In this document: one piece after another, positions 53,873-63,143 of the stretch
How the letters are laid out: each line of letters starts with the position of its first letter
Numbering within the stretch: position 1 is the first letter of the stretch
Source: an uncultured Lachnospiraceae bacterium
GTDB lineage: Bacteria; Bacillota; Clostridia; Lachnospirales; Lachnospiraceae
DNA: 64,000 bases
NCBI GenBank assembly: GCA_910577675.1
Contig: CAJTOR010000002.1
Location: 132,146-196,145 of the forward strand
Reading direction: 5' to 3'
Position numbers and translations under genes: made by a program
Notes under the pieces: generated by a model
Database searches by the model: none
What the model saw: only the letters and a program-made list of their open reading frames with translations
What the model was told of the DNA's origin: nothing

Positions 53873-54187
53873 GTGGGGCTAGTTCACTATACAAGCGCGA
53901 AAGCGTTCCTGTTTGATTATGGGCAGGAAAAGGATTTTGATATTTTGCTTCTGGATGTGGAAATGCCGGAAATCTACACGAAATTTAATGAGATAGTTGG
54001 AGATAAGACAGCCATCTATATTAGCCACCGGCTCTCCTCGTGCCGCTTCTGCGACAGGATTGCGGTATTTGAAAAAGGAAGCATTGTGCAGGTTGCACGC
54101 ACGAGGAGCTGCTTTGTGACAGGGGTGGCAAATAGTATGAACTCTGGAATGCACAAGCGAAGTATTACGCGTAAAAGAAAATATTAA
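53873..54187 (+). pseudogene. Chimera of a receiver domain and an ABC exporter tail
   Basis: The first about 33 codons (AKAFLFDYGQEKDFDILLLDVEMPE) are the middle of a LytTR-type response regulator with its phosphoacceptor Asp. They are joined, near 53970, to IYTKFNEIVGDKTAIYISHRLSSCRFCDRIAVFEKG, the Walker-B-distal part of an ABC exporter ATPase. The natural end of that ATPase (HEELLCDRGGK and then YELWNAQAKYYA) is present but in another frame and carries a TAG. Both parents are otherwise missing. A deletion joining two genes, followed by a frameshift and a nonsense change, explains it. Confidence 0.82.
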
Positions 54188-55203
54188 TTTTGTATTGTTT
54201 GAGCGCTGGGTGTAGGACTTGGCAGCAAAGCGGATTCTGGGAGGGAATCTTCCTCGGTATATTGGTATATAAGTTCGTAGCCCTCGCATTCATCTAGCAC
54301 ATAGTTAAAAAATGTAAGTACATTCTCATTTCCGACATAAAATATTTTACCAGTATCAAGAATATTGGTGGCAAGGTAGCCGTCTTCATACAGACAAATA
54401 CTGATGTTTTCGTATCCAAGCAGCGGGATGCTTATGGATATAGAGAGAAGCTCTGATGAATTATTAGAAGCCTGGTCATTTGGTTCGCTTTCCGCTTGTT
54501 CACAGGATTTGAGGAATTCCCATATTTTGGAATCATCTAAATTTTCGAAGCGGACAGTACAATATTCGCCGGATTTCTTAACGTAATCATAGTCAATAAA
54601 ATTAAATTGCAGTGTATTTTCTAAATTTAAATCCGTGACGAGAGTATGAAGTGTTTCTGGGCGGTAATCTGGATTTATGGCAGCGTAGAAGGTTTCCTGC
54701 CCGCTGTAGCGGATGGCAATGGCACAATCGGGGGAGATCCCCTTGATTTCGCGGGCAAGGACAGAGTGGAAACGCTCTGCCTCCTCCCCGGCGAGATGGG
54801 CATATTCATCGTATCCCTGCGCTGTTTGTGTGCCAAGTTCATTTCCGAGGCGGTCTGATTCCACAATTCCTCCCCGCGCATTGTATTGTTTGCCGGAAAC
54901 TTCGATATTTGAATATTGTTCATAAATTTCCATATCTTCCCAGTGCGGAATCCGGTAAATTTCATCTTTTACATCGTTTTTATTTATCAGGATTGTTTTG
55001 GCAGGCCAGGAAGGCTCCTCTTTTCCGCGATACTGTTTTACAAGGATTATGGAGGAAGCCAGGCAGACCAGGGCGGCTGTGCCAATCAGTGCGGGCGCAT
55101 ATTTTTGCAGGCGCTTCTTAAAGCGGGGGCGCGCACCAAGACAGCACGCCAGATAGTTCTCGTCAATCTGGTTCATTGCTTCATCAAAAATTATTCTGTT
55201 CAT
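54184..55203 (-). CDS. Membrane-bound anti-sigma-like protein
   Basis: A 339-residue protein with a short cytosolic N-terminus (FDEAMNQIDENYLACCLG), one transmembrane helix (about 36-56, APALIGTAALVCLASSIILV) and a large extracytoplasmic domain of about 280 residues. Its ATG overlaps the TGA of the sigma factor gene by four bases, the usual arrangement for a sigma factor and its anti-sigma factor. No zinc motif is present, so binding would involve the N-terminal helix. The sequence gives no family name for the outer domain. Confidence 0.72.
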   Translation of the reverse strand: MNRIIFDEAMNQIDENYLACCLGARPRFKKRLQKYAPALIGTAALVCLASSIILVKQYRGKEEPSWPAKTILINKNDVKDEIYRIPHWEDMEIYEQYSNIEVSGKQYNARGGIVESDRLGNELGTQTAQGYDEYAHLAGEEAERFHSVLAREIKGISPDCAIAIRYSGQETFYAAINPDYRPETLHTLVTDLNLENTLQFNFIDYDYVKKSGEYCTVRFENLDDSKIWEFLKSCEQAESEPNDQASNNSSELLSISISIPLLGYENISICLYEDGYLATNILDTGKIFYVGNENVLTFFNYVLDECEGYELIYQYTEEDSLPESALLPSPTPSAQTIQN

Positions 55204-55757
55204 AGAAATACCTCCCTTTCGGTTAAATATTTTTTCAGGCGGGTGCGGATGCGGGTCAGGCGAACTGTAATGTTTTTCTCACTGAGCCCGACTGCTTCGG
55301 CAATTTCAGCGCAACTTTCGTAAAACCAGTAGCGTCTAAGGAAAATTTCACGGTTTTTGGTGGGCAGGGTATCAAGGAAAGCCTCGAGCATACAGGTGAG
55401 TTCTTTTGCCTCAATTGTCCCCTCCACACTGTCAGGACTGCTCAGTGTGGCTTCGAGTTCGTCCATTGCAACCTCTTTCATGCTGTTGCGCTTTGCCGCA
55501 TTTTTTGTGCGGCAGCGGCAGAGCGAGATGTTGCGCACAATTTTTAGGACAAAGGCGGGCAGCAGGGAGGGATTTGCGGGGGGAATGGCGTTCCAGGTAC
55601 CGAGGTACGCGTCATTTACACATTCTTCCGCATCCGGCTCACTTCCCAAAATCCTGAAAGAAATCATATGGAAAAGTTTTCCATATTTTTGGTCCAGTTC
55701 CTTTATGCCTTGCTCCGAGCGGGCAAAAAACAGGGCAATAATCTTTTCATCTTCCAT
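55200..55757 (-). CDS. ECF-type RNA polymerase sigma factor
   Basis: A 185-residue sigma-70 family member. Region 2 (about 20-90) has the ILGSEPDAEECVNDAYLGTWNAIPP motif; region 4 (about 125-180) has LPTKNREIFLRRYWFYESCAEIAEAVGLSEKN and VRLTRIRTRLKKYL, a helix-turn-helix that reads the -35 element. The start follows AGAGGAGG. It is translationally coupled to the membrane-bound anti-sigma gene, so it is likely held inactive until an external signal. Its target promoters were not found here. Confidence 0.9.
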   Translation of the reverse strand: MEDEKIIALFFARSEQGIKELDQKYGKLFHMISFRILGSEPDAEECVNDAYLGTWNAIPPANPSLLPAFVLKIVRNISLCRCRTKNAAKRNSMKEVAMDELEATLSSPDSVEGTIEAKELTCMLEAFLDTLPTKNREIFLRRYWFYESCAEIAEAVGLSEKNITVRLTRIRTRLKKYLTEREVFL

Positions 55758-55873
55758 CAGTTTAACCTCCTCTTCCTATATACTGTAGATTTTTTCGGTT
55801 TGACTACACTATTTATATCATATCCTCTAAAAAATTTCTTCGGTATCTTTTTTCAGTTTTCACACAAAATGGC

Positions 55874-55902
55874 TTGAAGGCTAAAATAAGTTGTGGTAAA
55901 GT
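55874..55902 (+). promoter_or_regulatory. Promoter of the meso-DAP dehydrogenase gene
   Basis: TTGAAG (55874-55879), 17 bases, TAAAGT (55897-55902), about 50 bases before the start. Confidence 0.55.
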
Positions 55903-55953
55903 ATGGGGAGTGTCGAATTTCGTCCGCTTAAATATAGGAAAGGGGAATTTTTT

Positions 55954-56940
55954 ATGAGTACGAAAATTGGAATTTTAGGTTACGGCAATCTTGCGCGCGG
56001 GGTGGAATGTGCTATCCGCCAGAATCCGGATATGGAGCTTGTGGCGGTGTTTACCCGCAGGAACCCGGAAACAGTGTCCATTCTTACAGAGCAGGTCGCT
56101 GTCCGTCCGCTTTCGGAAGCAGTTATGTGGAAGGACAGGATCGATGTGATGATCCTGTGTGGGGGCAGTGCGACCGACCTGCCAGAACAAACACCGGAGT
56201 ATGCAAAGTATTTTAATGTTGTGGATAGTTTTGATACGCACGCGCGCATTCCGGAGCATTATGCAAATGTTGATGCAGCGGCAAACGAGGGGGGACATGT
56301 GGCAATAATCAGCGCGGGCTGGGACCCGGGCATGTTTTCATTAAACCGCCTTTATGCGGGGGCGATTTTGCCGGAGGGAAATGATTATACATTCTGGGGC
56401 AGGGGTGTCAGCCAGGGGCATTCCGATGCCATAAGGCGCATTCCGGGAGTGAAGAATGCAAAGCAATATACGGTTCCGGTAGACGGGGCATTAAGTTTGG
56501 TGCGCGCCGGAAAAAATCCAGAACTTACCGCAAGACAAAAGCATACAAGGGAATGCTATGTAGTACTTGAGCCCGGTGCTGACTCGGCAGAGATAGAAAA
56601 GGAAATCAAGACCATGCCGAATTATTTTGCTGATTATGATACGACCGTCCACTTTATCAGCGAGGAGGAACTTCTTAAAAACCACAGCGGCATTCCGCAC
56701 GGAGGTTTTGTTATCCGCAGCGGCGTGACCGGCTGGGAGAAAGAGAATGGGCATGTGATTGAATATCAGCTAAAGCTTGACTCGAATCCGGAGTTTACGG
56801 CAAGCGTGCTGGTGGCATGCGCGAGGGCGGTGCACCGCCTGGCTCTTAAAGGGGAAACAGGATGCAGGACGCTCCTTGATATAGCGCCGGCATATCTGAG
56901 CGCAAAGAGCGGGGAGGAACTGAGAAAGGAAATATTGTAG
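55954..56940 (+). CDS. ddh: meso-Diaminopimelate dehydrogenase
   Basis: A 328-residue NADPH enzyme that makes meso-diaminopimelate from tetrahydrodipicolinate in one step, for lysine and cell wall. The Rossmann motif GILGYGNLARGVE, the binding loop ILCGGSATDLPEQ, SAGWDPGMFSLNR and the substrate segment WGRGVSQGHSDAIRRI are characteristic. The start MSTKIGILGY follows AGGAAAGGGG. It lies between a divergent sigma factor gene and two MATE transporters; 25 or so bases separate it from the first. Confidence 0.95.
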   Translation: MSTKIGILGYGNLARGVECAIRQNPDMELVAVFTRRNPETVSILTEQVAVRPLSEAVMWKDRIDVMILCGGSATDLPEQTPEYAKYFNVVDSFDTHARIPEHYANVDAAANEGGHVAIISAGWDPGMFSLNRLYAGAILPEGNDYTFWGRGVSQGHSDAIRRIPGVKNAKQYTVPVDGALSLVRAGKNPELTARQKHTRECYVVLEPGADSAEIEKEIKTMPNYFADYDTTVHFISEEELLKNHSGIPHGGFVIRSGVTGWEKENGHVIEYQLKLDSNPEFTASVLVACARAVHRLALKGETGCRTLLDIAPAYLSAKSGEELRKEIL

Positions 56941-56977
56941 AAAGAACGTAAACACGCTTTGAGAAATGGAGTTAGTT

Positions 56978-58375
56978 ATGCAAGAACAGGAGAAAAGAAA
57001 AGAGAATCCACTCGGTACCCTGCCGGTTCACAGTCTGCTTATGAAATTTACCGTGCCGAGCATTGTCGCGATGCTTACGAGCGCCCTGTATAATATTGTG
57101 GATCAGTATTTTATCGGAAACAGTGTCGGGGAGCTTGGGAATGCGGCGACCAATATTGCATTCCCACTCTCCACCTGCTGTATTGCGATCGCGCTGCTCT
57201 TTGGCATTGGCGGCGCTGCGGCTTTTAACCTTGCCAAGGGTGCGGGGGATGACGAGAAGGCAGTCTACTATATGGGGAATTCGATGACGGGGATGTTTCT
57301 GCTAGGAACGCTTCTGTTCCTTGTCACGCAGCTTTTCCTTGATCCGATGCTGCGCTTTTTTGGCGCGCCGGAAAGCATTATGGGGTATGCGCACACCTAT
57401 GTCAGCATTACTTCCATAGGATTTCCAATGCTGATATTTGCAAGCGGCGGGGGGCATTTGATCCGCGCGGACGGCAGCCCCAATTTTTCGATGGTCTGCA
57501 ATATTGTGGGTGCGGTAATCAATACCATCTTAGATGCCCTTTTTGTTTTCGGGTTTGATATGGGGATGGCGGGGGCGGCGCTCGCGACGATTATCGGACA
57601 GTATGTGTCGGGATTCCTCGCAATGTATTATCTTTCGCACTGCAAGACGGTTTCTGTAAAATTAAGGCACCTTCGTCCGCGCAGCGACTGTATGGCGCGC
57701 GTGGCATCGCTTGGCGCAGCGCCGTGCAGCAACCAGCTTGCCATGATGGTGGTGCAGCTAGTAATGAACAAATCCCTGACCTATTACGGGGGGCAGTCAA
57801 ATTACGGCGAGGAAGTACCGCTTGCCTGCGCGGGCATTATCTCCAAGGTAAACCAGGTATATTTTTCCTTTATTATAGGGCTTTCGCAGGGGCTGCAGCC
57901 GATTATCAGTTTTAATTACGGTGCGGGGAAATACAAACGCGCCAAGGAGGCATTCCTTACATCGGCATCGGTCGGTTTTGCAATCTCGGTGGTGGCGTTC
58001 GCGCTGTTTCAGTTGTTCCCGCGCCCGATCATAAAAATTTTCGGGGAAGGTTCGGAGGAATATATTGCATTTTCTGTAAGTTATTTCAGGGTATTTTTAT
58101 TTTTCACCTTCCTGAATTTCTTCCAGCCGCTGACATCAAATTGTTTTACTGCCATCGGCAAGCCGTTTATGGGCATGTTTTTATCCCTTACGCGCCAGAT
58201 AATTTTCCTGCTTCCGCTCATCCTGCTACTGCCTATAGCAATCGGTATTGACGGGATTTTGTATGCGGGACCGGTAGCGGACGGGCTTGCGGCGGCGGTT
58301 TCCTTCCTGTTTATTTCAAGGGAGTTAAAGGGGGAGAAATACGGCAGTAAGGCGGGAAGGGAACTTGCAGGTTAG
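56978..58375 (+). CDS. MATE family efflux transporter
   Basis: A 465-residue integral membrane protein with twelve predicted helices in two homologous halves. The MatE pattern is visible in LPVHSLLMKFTVPSIVAML, GNSVGELGNAATNIAFPLS and the second-half GLSQGLQPIISFNYGAG. Substrates of such proteins are cationic drugs or metabolites, exchanged for Na+ or H+. The start MQEQEKRKEN follows TGGAG. It is eight bases upstream of a second MATE gene, so the two are co-transcribed, possibly with ddh. Confidence 0.92.
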   Translation: MQEQEKRKENPLGTLPVHSLLMKFTVPSIVAMLTSALYNIVDQYFIGNSVGELGNAATNIAFPLSTCCIAIALLFGIGGAAAFNLAKGAGDDEKAVYYMGNSMTGMFLLGTLLFLVTQLFLDPMLRFFGAPESIMGYAHTYVSITSIGFPMLIFASGGGHLIRADGSPNFSMVCNIVGAVINTILDALFVFGFDMGMAGAALATIIGQYVSGFLAMYYLSHCKTVSVKLRHLRPRSDCMARVASLGAAPCSNQLAMMVVQLVMNKSLTYYGGQSNYGEEVPLACAGIISKVNQVYFSFIIGLSQGLQPIISFNYGAGKYKRAKEAFLTSASVGFAISVVAFALFQLFPRPIIKIFGEGSEEYIAFSVSYFRVFLFFTFLNFFQPLTSNCFTAIGKPFMGMFLSLTRQIIFLLPLILLLPIAIGIDGILYAGPVADGLAAAVSFLFISRELKGEKYGSKAGRELAG

Positions 58376-58383
58376 GAGGTAGG

Positions 58384-59778
58384 ATGGCTTCATATACCAG
58401 GAACATGACAGAAGGGAAACCGGCGAGGCTTATTTTGTTTTTTGCGCTGCCGCTAATGTTTGGAAATATTTTCCAACAATTTTATACCCTGGTGGATACG
58501 ATGGTGGTTGGCAGGGCGTTAGGAGTTGACGCGCTTGCCGCGGTGGGGGCTGCGGAATGGACGAACTGGATGATGCTTGGCATTATCCAGGGGATTACGC
58601 AGGGATTTGCCATAAAAATGGCGCAGGAATTCGGAGCGGGGCATGAGGATGATTTAAGGCGCACCATTGCGGATTCCTGCGTGCTTGCTGGTATGCTCTC
58701 TGTAATACTTTTGGCACTTGGGCAGATTTTTGTACAGCCGCTTATGGTGCTTTTAAGAACGCCTTCTGATATTATGGGTGGGGCGCTTCTTTATTTGCGC
58801 GTTATTTTTATGGGAATCCCAGTGGTGATGCTCTACAATATGTTAGCCTGCATCCTTCGCTCGATGGGGGATGCGAAAACTCCGCTGATTGCGATGGGTG
58901 TAGCATCCGCCGTCAATATTTCCCTGGACTTGCTATTTGTCCTTGTGTTTGATTTGGGGATTGCGGGGGCTGCTGCAGCCACCCTGATCGCCCAGGTTGT
59001 TTCGAGCCTTTATTGTCTTTACCGCATGAGAGAGATGGGCGGGCGCGTGTTTGCTTTTACTAAGAAGGATTTTGTCCTCAGGGGGAATGCAGCGCGGCAG
59101 GGAAAGCTTTTGCTGTTAGGTCTTCCGATGGCTTTCCAGAACGCAGTAATTGCGGTTGGCGGTATGACTGTGCAGTCGGTGGTCAATGAATTCGGCGTTA
59201 TATTTATTGCCGGGTTTACCGCGACAAACAAACTTTACGGTCTGCTCGAGGTCGCCGCAACCTCCTACGGATATACGATGGTGACATACGTTGGGCAGAA
59301 TGCCGGGGCGGGCGAATATAGAAGAATAAAAAGCGGGATGAGGGCGGCGCTTTTCGTGGCGCTTGGCACATCGGCAGTTATCGGGGTGGCGATGCTTTTA
59401 TTTGGAAAAAGTATCCTCTCCTTATTTATTTCCAGGGAAAATATGGAGGAATATGTGCAGACGTTAAAGGTAGCGTACCGCTATCTTGCGGTGATGAGTG
59501 TTTTCCTGCCCATACTCTATATTCTGCATGTGGTGCGCTCGGCGGTGCAGGGAATGGGGAATACATTTCTCCCGATGCTCTCCGGCATTGCGGAGTTTAT
59601 GATGCGCACACTCTCCGCGCTGTTCCTGCCCCTTCTTGTGGGGGAGAACGGGATTTTTTTTGCGGAGATTATGGCGTGGGCAGGTGCGGATCTTGTGCTG
59701 GTGGCAAGCTATTTTTATGTTGTGAGGAAATTTATGGATGGGGATGCAAAACGGGATAATGCGCTAAAGAAGGTTTGA
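58384..59778 (+). CDS. MATE family efflux transporter
   Basis: A 464-residue membrane protein, twelve helices, paralogous to the gene just upstream. Family marks: MTEGKPARLILFFALPLM, GRALGVDALAAVGAAEW, GIPVVMLYNMLACILRSMGD and the second-half TYVGQNAGAGEYRR. The start follows TTAGGAGGTAGG and overlaps the leader of the previous stop. Two adjacent MATE genes suggest either a heteromeric pair or duplicated efflux; the sequences are only distantly similar, so a recent duplication is unlikely. Confidence 0.92.
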   Translation: MASYTRNMTEGKPARLILFFALPLMFGNIFQQFYTLVDTMVVGRALGVDALAAVGAAEWTNWMMLGIIQGITQGFAIKMAQEFGAGHEDDLRRTIADSCVLAGMLSVILLALGQIFVQPLMVLLRTPSDIMGGALLYLRVIFMGIPVVMLYNMLACILRSMGDAKTPLIAMGVASAVNISLDLLFVLVFDLGIAGAAAATLIAQVVSSLYCLYRMREMGGRVFAFTKKDFVLRGNAARQGKLLLLGLPMAFQNAVIAVGGMTVQSVVNEFGVIFIAGFTATNKLYGLLEVAATSYGYTMVTYVGQNAGAGEYRRIKSGMRAALFVALGTSAVIGVAMLLFGKSILSLFISRENMEEYVQTLKVAYRYLAVMSVFLPILYILHVVRSAVQGMGNTFLPMLSGIAEFMMRTLSALFLPLLVGENGIFFAEIMAWAGADLVLVASYFYVVRKFMDGDAKRDNALKKV

Positions 59779-59896
59779 AGACGGCGGGGAAAATAAGCAA
59801 AAAATGAGAGGAATCCCGCATAAAATCACTTGCCATACTGTTCTTTCGAGGAATATACTGGATTTGGGGGAGTGATGTGAAAAATAAATTTTTTGC

Positions 59897-59914
59897 AATC
59901 AAACCTGTTTGATT
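59897..59914 (+). promoter_or_regulatory. Palindrome upstream of the SGNH hydrolase gene
   Basis: AATCAAAC (59897-59904) and GTTTGATT (59907-59914) form a perfect 18-bp palindrome with a CT centre, about 55 bases before the start. Size and symmetry suit a repressor operator, for example of a GntR or LacI regulator. Confidence 0.5.
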
Positions 59915-59966
59915 TGTTAATATTGTGCCTGCGGTTTACATTCGCAGGTTACGGAAAGGCATGGTT

Positions 59967-61703
59967 ATGATTATGGGGAATACGGATATGAAAAACGGTC
60001 CGAAGGCACCGAAAGACCCGACGAAAAAAAGACCGGCACTCTACCTGATGCTTGACGATGTGATTGAGGGGAGGCTGCGCGAGGACGGGAATTATGCGGA
60101 GATCAGCTTCCTTGAGGGAAGGGTTGCGGCAAAGATTAGCGCTGTTATGCCGGATGTGCCAGAGGAGATGGCGGAGGAGCTTCAAACCTGTGCCGGGCTG
60201 CGTAAATATGTGCACAGTATCGGAATCACGGCGGTGGCACAGGAAAAGGAAAATATTGGAAAAAGCATGGATTATACGCTCAACTGTAGGCGGGAGAAGG
60301 ACTATGGCGGCACGAATTATAAGATAACGGTTCCGCTCGATGGTTCGGAGGCGCTTATCCTGCTTGCGGATTATCCGGAGAATCCCCTTGATACCACTCT
60401 TGCTTCCTGCCGTATGGAATTTACAGAGTATATGACGGCAAAGATGACCGTTGCATTTTATTTAAATGATGGCTATGAGGTGCCGGAGTTTATTCCCGAT
60501 CCGCCAGTTGATTTCACATCGGATGTTTACCGGGAGATGATATTTAGTTCGCTGATGCAGGAGGGGAATCTGTGGCGGTTAGCGCGCGCGGTCAGGAAAG
60601 CGCGTGCAGGGGAGGATGTGACGATCGCCTATATCGGCGGTTCCATCACGCAGGGTGCGGGAGCGAAACCGATTGCGACAAACAGTTATGCGTACCGTTC
60701 CTACGAGGCGTTTTGCAGGCGTTTTGGCACGGGATCGAACGTGCATTTTATCAAGGCGGGCGTGGGGGGTACGCCGTCCGAGCTGGGACTTTGCCGTTAC
60801 CGCGCGGAGGTGCTTGATGAAGCGGGGGAGCATGGACCGGATATTGTTGTGATTGAGTTTGCGGTAAACGACGCGGGGGATGAAACGAACGGGGTCTGCT
60901 TTGAGAGCCTTGCGCTAATGGCAGCCAACGGACCGGGACATCCGGCGGTGGTTCTTTTGTTCTCGGTATTTATGGACGATGGCAATTTGCAGGGTCGTCT
61001 TGCTCCGATTGGGGAGCGCTACGGTTTTCCTATGGTCAGCCTGAAAAATGCTGTTACACCGCAGTTTTATTCCGAGCAGCCGATTATTACGAAACGGCAG
61101 TATTTTTATGATTTATACCATCCGAGCAACGAGGGGCACCGCATTATGGCGGACTGCCTTGATTATCTGTGGCAGCGGGCAGGGGATGGAATTTTTGAGG
61201 AGAATGACAAAGAGCAGCTTACAGGTGGGTGGGAGGATGTGGCAGCAGGAAAAGAGCCTGTGTATGGCGATACATTTAAAGCGCTTGAGGTATATACCAA
61301 AAAAGATGTGGATGGCGGGATTGTGGTAAGTGCCGGGGGTTTTGATGGCTGTGACTGTGAGTTACAGTATGTTGAGCGCAATGTTAATGCCTATGCCACG
61401 CCGGAGTTTCCTGAAAATTGGATGCACCCTGCAGGTGCGGCGAAGGAGCCTTATCGTATCGGGCTTACCTGCAAGGATCTGCTATTGATCTACAAAGATT
61501 CCGGCGACCAGAAGTTTGGAAAGGCGCAGGTTTTTGTGGATGGGACATTGACGCGCACCATCGACCCGCTCTTAGTTGGCTGGAACCACTGTAACGCGGT
61601 GATTGTATATCGCGGCGAAAATGCGGCAGAACATGTGGTAGAAGTTAAGATGGAAGATAATGATAAATTTTTTACCATCCTTGGATGGGGTTATACAAGG
61701 TAA
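59967..61703 (+). CDS. SGNH/GDSL-type hydrolase
   Basis: A 578-residue protein. The SGNH domain spans about residues 215-400: nucleophile Ser226 in IGGSITQGAGA, oxyanion Gly in AGVGGTPSE, Asn in EFAVND and the Asp382/His385 pair in DLYHPSNEGH. It is flanked by an N-terminal beta domain of about 200 residues and a C-terminal beta domain, a layout seen in carbohydrate acetylesterases. No clear signal peptide. The start at 59967 is favoured because GGAAAGG lies seven bases before; ATGs at 59961 and 59973 are alternatives. It is a single gene after the MATE pair. Confidence 0.82.
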   Translation: MIMGNTDMKNGPKAPKDPTKKRPALYLMLDDVIEGRLREDGNYAEISFLEGRVAAKISAVMPDVPEEMAEELQTCAGLRKYVHSIGITAVAQEKENIGKSMDYTLNCRREKDYGGTNYKITVPLDGSEALILLADYPENPLDTTLASCRMEFTEYMTAKMTVAFYLNDGYEVPEFIPDPPVDFTSDVYREMIFSSLMQEGNLWRLARAVRKARAGEDVTIAYIGGSITQGAGAKPIATNSYAYRSYEAFCRRFGTGSNVHFIKAGVGGTPSELGLCRYRAEVLDEAGEHGPDIVVIEFAVNDAGDETNGVCFESLALMAANGPGHPAVVLLFSVFMDDGNLQGRLAPIGERYGFPMVSLKNAVTPQFYSEQPIITKRQYFYDLYHPSNEGHRIMADCLDYLWQRAGDGIFEENDKEQLTGGWEDVAAGKEPVYGDTFKALEVYTKKDVDGGIVVSAGGFDGCDCELQYVERNVNAYATPEFPENWMHPAGAAKEPYRIGLTCKDLLLIYKDSGDQKFGKAQVFVDGTLTRTIDPLLVGWNHCNAVIVYRGENAAEHVVEVKMEDNDKFFTILGWGYTR

Positions 61704-61889
61704 AGGAAAAAAGCAGCCGATTCACGATTTAATATGATTCCTTTTCCGCTTTTCCCCTGTGATTTTCCTGCTGCTTATGATTGAGGAAGGGAAAATCTTT
61801 ATGTCCGATCCGGAAAGTTATGGGGGGAGTGGGGGCTAGAAGTCATTGGGGGAAGCGGGAAAGGAAAATATGGTGGACGGTTCGTTTTT

Positions 61890-62190
61890 GGTGACTGGAA
61901 ATATCTGGATGAAGTGCTAATGTGAGCATATTCTTAGCAGTGCGTTCTTTCTCTTCTTTTTTGCTTTTTTCAATACCAGCTTTTTCACTGGCAGTCCATC
62001 TACGTTCTTCTGCTTCCAGTAATTCCTGGTTTTAATCCCCGATTGCCTTTTCCCTGGCTTCGTATTCCATCCGTTTTTCTTCGTCCTAATTGATGGACTG
62101 CAAGGTATTGTATACGCTTTGGATATAAGTGTTCTTCGTTGGCAACATTTTAAAGTCCTCCTTTCGCTCGGAGCTGATTTTGCCAACAGT
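61890..62190 (-). pseudogene. Degenerate 3' fragment of an Rpn-type nuclease gene
   Basis: Read on the minus strand this encodes SSERKEDFKML, KNTYIQSVYNTLQ and KRMEYEAREKAIGD, the same run as residues about 190-250 of the intact gene next to it, but with in-frame stops (after QSIN and after IGD). The last part (GIEKSKKEEKERTAKNMLTL) is of a sister type with a different tail. It is therefore the remains of a second Rpn gene lying in tandem, not a piece of the neighbour. Confidence 0.85.
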
Positions 62191-62225
62191 TCCAGATTAC
62201 CAGGAAAATGGCATTCATTCCGTGC

Positions 62226-63143
62226 TTATTTTATTTCTGACAAGAATCTTTGTGCATCATTCCCAGAAAGATTATAATTTTTTATCAGTGCCGTCTTTAT
62301 TTCAGCATCGCTGTGACCGAAATCCCGAAATGCGCTTATCATGCCAAGGATGCCTTCCTCCCGCCCGCGCTGTTCGCCCTCTTTGATGCCTTCTTCCCGC
62401 CCGCGCTGTTCGCCCTCTTTGATGCCTTCTTCCCGCCCGCGCTCCTCTGCTTCCAACATTCCTTGATTGTAGTCCCGGATTGCTTTTTCCCTAGCTTCGT
62501 ATTCCATCCGTTTCTGGTCGTCCTGGCTGATGACTTGCAGGGTTTTGTATGCACTTTGGATATAAGTGTTCTTCGTTGCCAGCATTTCAAAGTCCTCCTT
62601 TCGCTCGGAACTGATAAACTTTGCCCATAATAAAATATCATCTTTGTCATCTTTTAATTCCTGCGGGAGCTTGGGCAGCTCGATCAAGTGGAATTCCATC
62701 TTGTCCGTGTACAGGAATTGGCGCTTGTCCTCCCGGATATGGAAACAGGAGTAAAATTCTGTTTCGTCAGGGAAAAGGATGAAATCCAGGATACTGATGC
62801 TTACGCATTTCTTAAATACATTGTAAGGCTCCCCGGATTTGATTTGTTCGGTGTACATTTTGGAGAGGTAGAACAGGGAGCGGTCAGCCCATACCCGCAA
62901 TTCGGAAAGCTGGATTTCAATGTCGATTTCCGTGTTGTCGTTCATGGAAACTCGCACATCGAGGATGCCTTGTTTATCCTCCTCATGTACCTTTTGAAGG
63001 TAGGTGTTTAATATCTTCGTTTCTTTGATTTCCGTAGGATCAATTTTCAGGACAGCGGAGAGGAAGCCGATGCGGGCTTTCTCATCCATCATGATTTCTT
63101 TAAAGGCGAAATCAACCTTGGGTTTCATTAAAAATTCTACCAT
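62226..63143 (-). CDS. Rpn family PD-(D/E)XK nuclease/putative transposase
   Basis: A 305-residue member of the Rpn/PDDEXK_2 family. The N-terminal nuclease core has FLMKPKVDFAFKEIMMDE and the later DVRVSMNDNTEIDIEIQLSE, with the catalytic acid and ExQ residues. The middle (WAKFISSERKEDFEMLA and EYEAREKAIRDYNQGM) is typical. The C-terminus carries 12-residue tandem repeats GREEGIKEGEQR. The start MVEFLMKPK follows GGAGG, preferred over the ATG four codons upstream. Rpn proteins promote DNA recombination and occur in many variable copies; a degenerate copy lies beside it. Confidence 0.9.
   Translation of the reverse strand: MVEFLMKPKVDFAFKEIMMDEKARIGFLSAVLKIDPTEIKETKILNTYLQKVHEEDKQGILDVRVSMNDNTEIDIEIQLSELRVWADRSLFYLSKMYTEQIKSGEPYNVFKKCVSISILDFILFPDETEFYSCFHIREDKRQFLYTDKMEFHLIELPKLPQELKDDKDDILLWAKFISSERKEDFEMLATKNTYIQSAYKTLQVISQDDQKRMEYEAREKAIRDYNQGMLEAEERGREEGIKEGEQRGREEGIKEGEQRGREEGILGMISAFRDFGHSDAEIKTALIKNYNLSGNDAQRFLSEIK
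62361..62450 (-). repeat. 36-bp tandem repeat inside the Rpn gene
   Basis: Units 62361-62396 and 62397-62432 are identical, with a partial third from 62433. They encode GREEGIKEGEQR. In-frame unit gain or loss by slippage would change the length of the C-terminal coiled segment. Confidence 0.92.
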
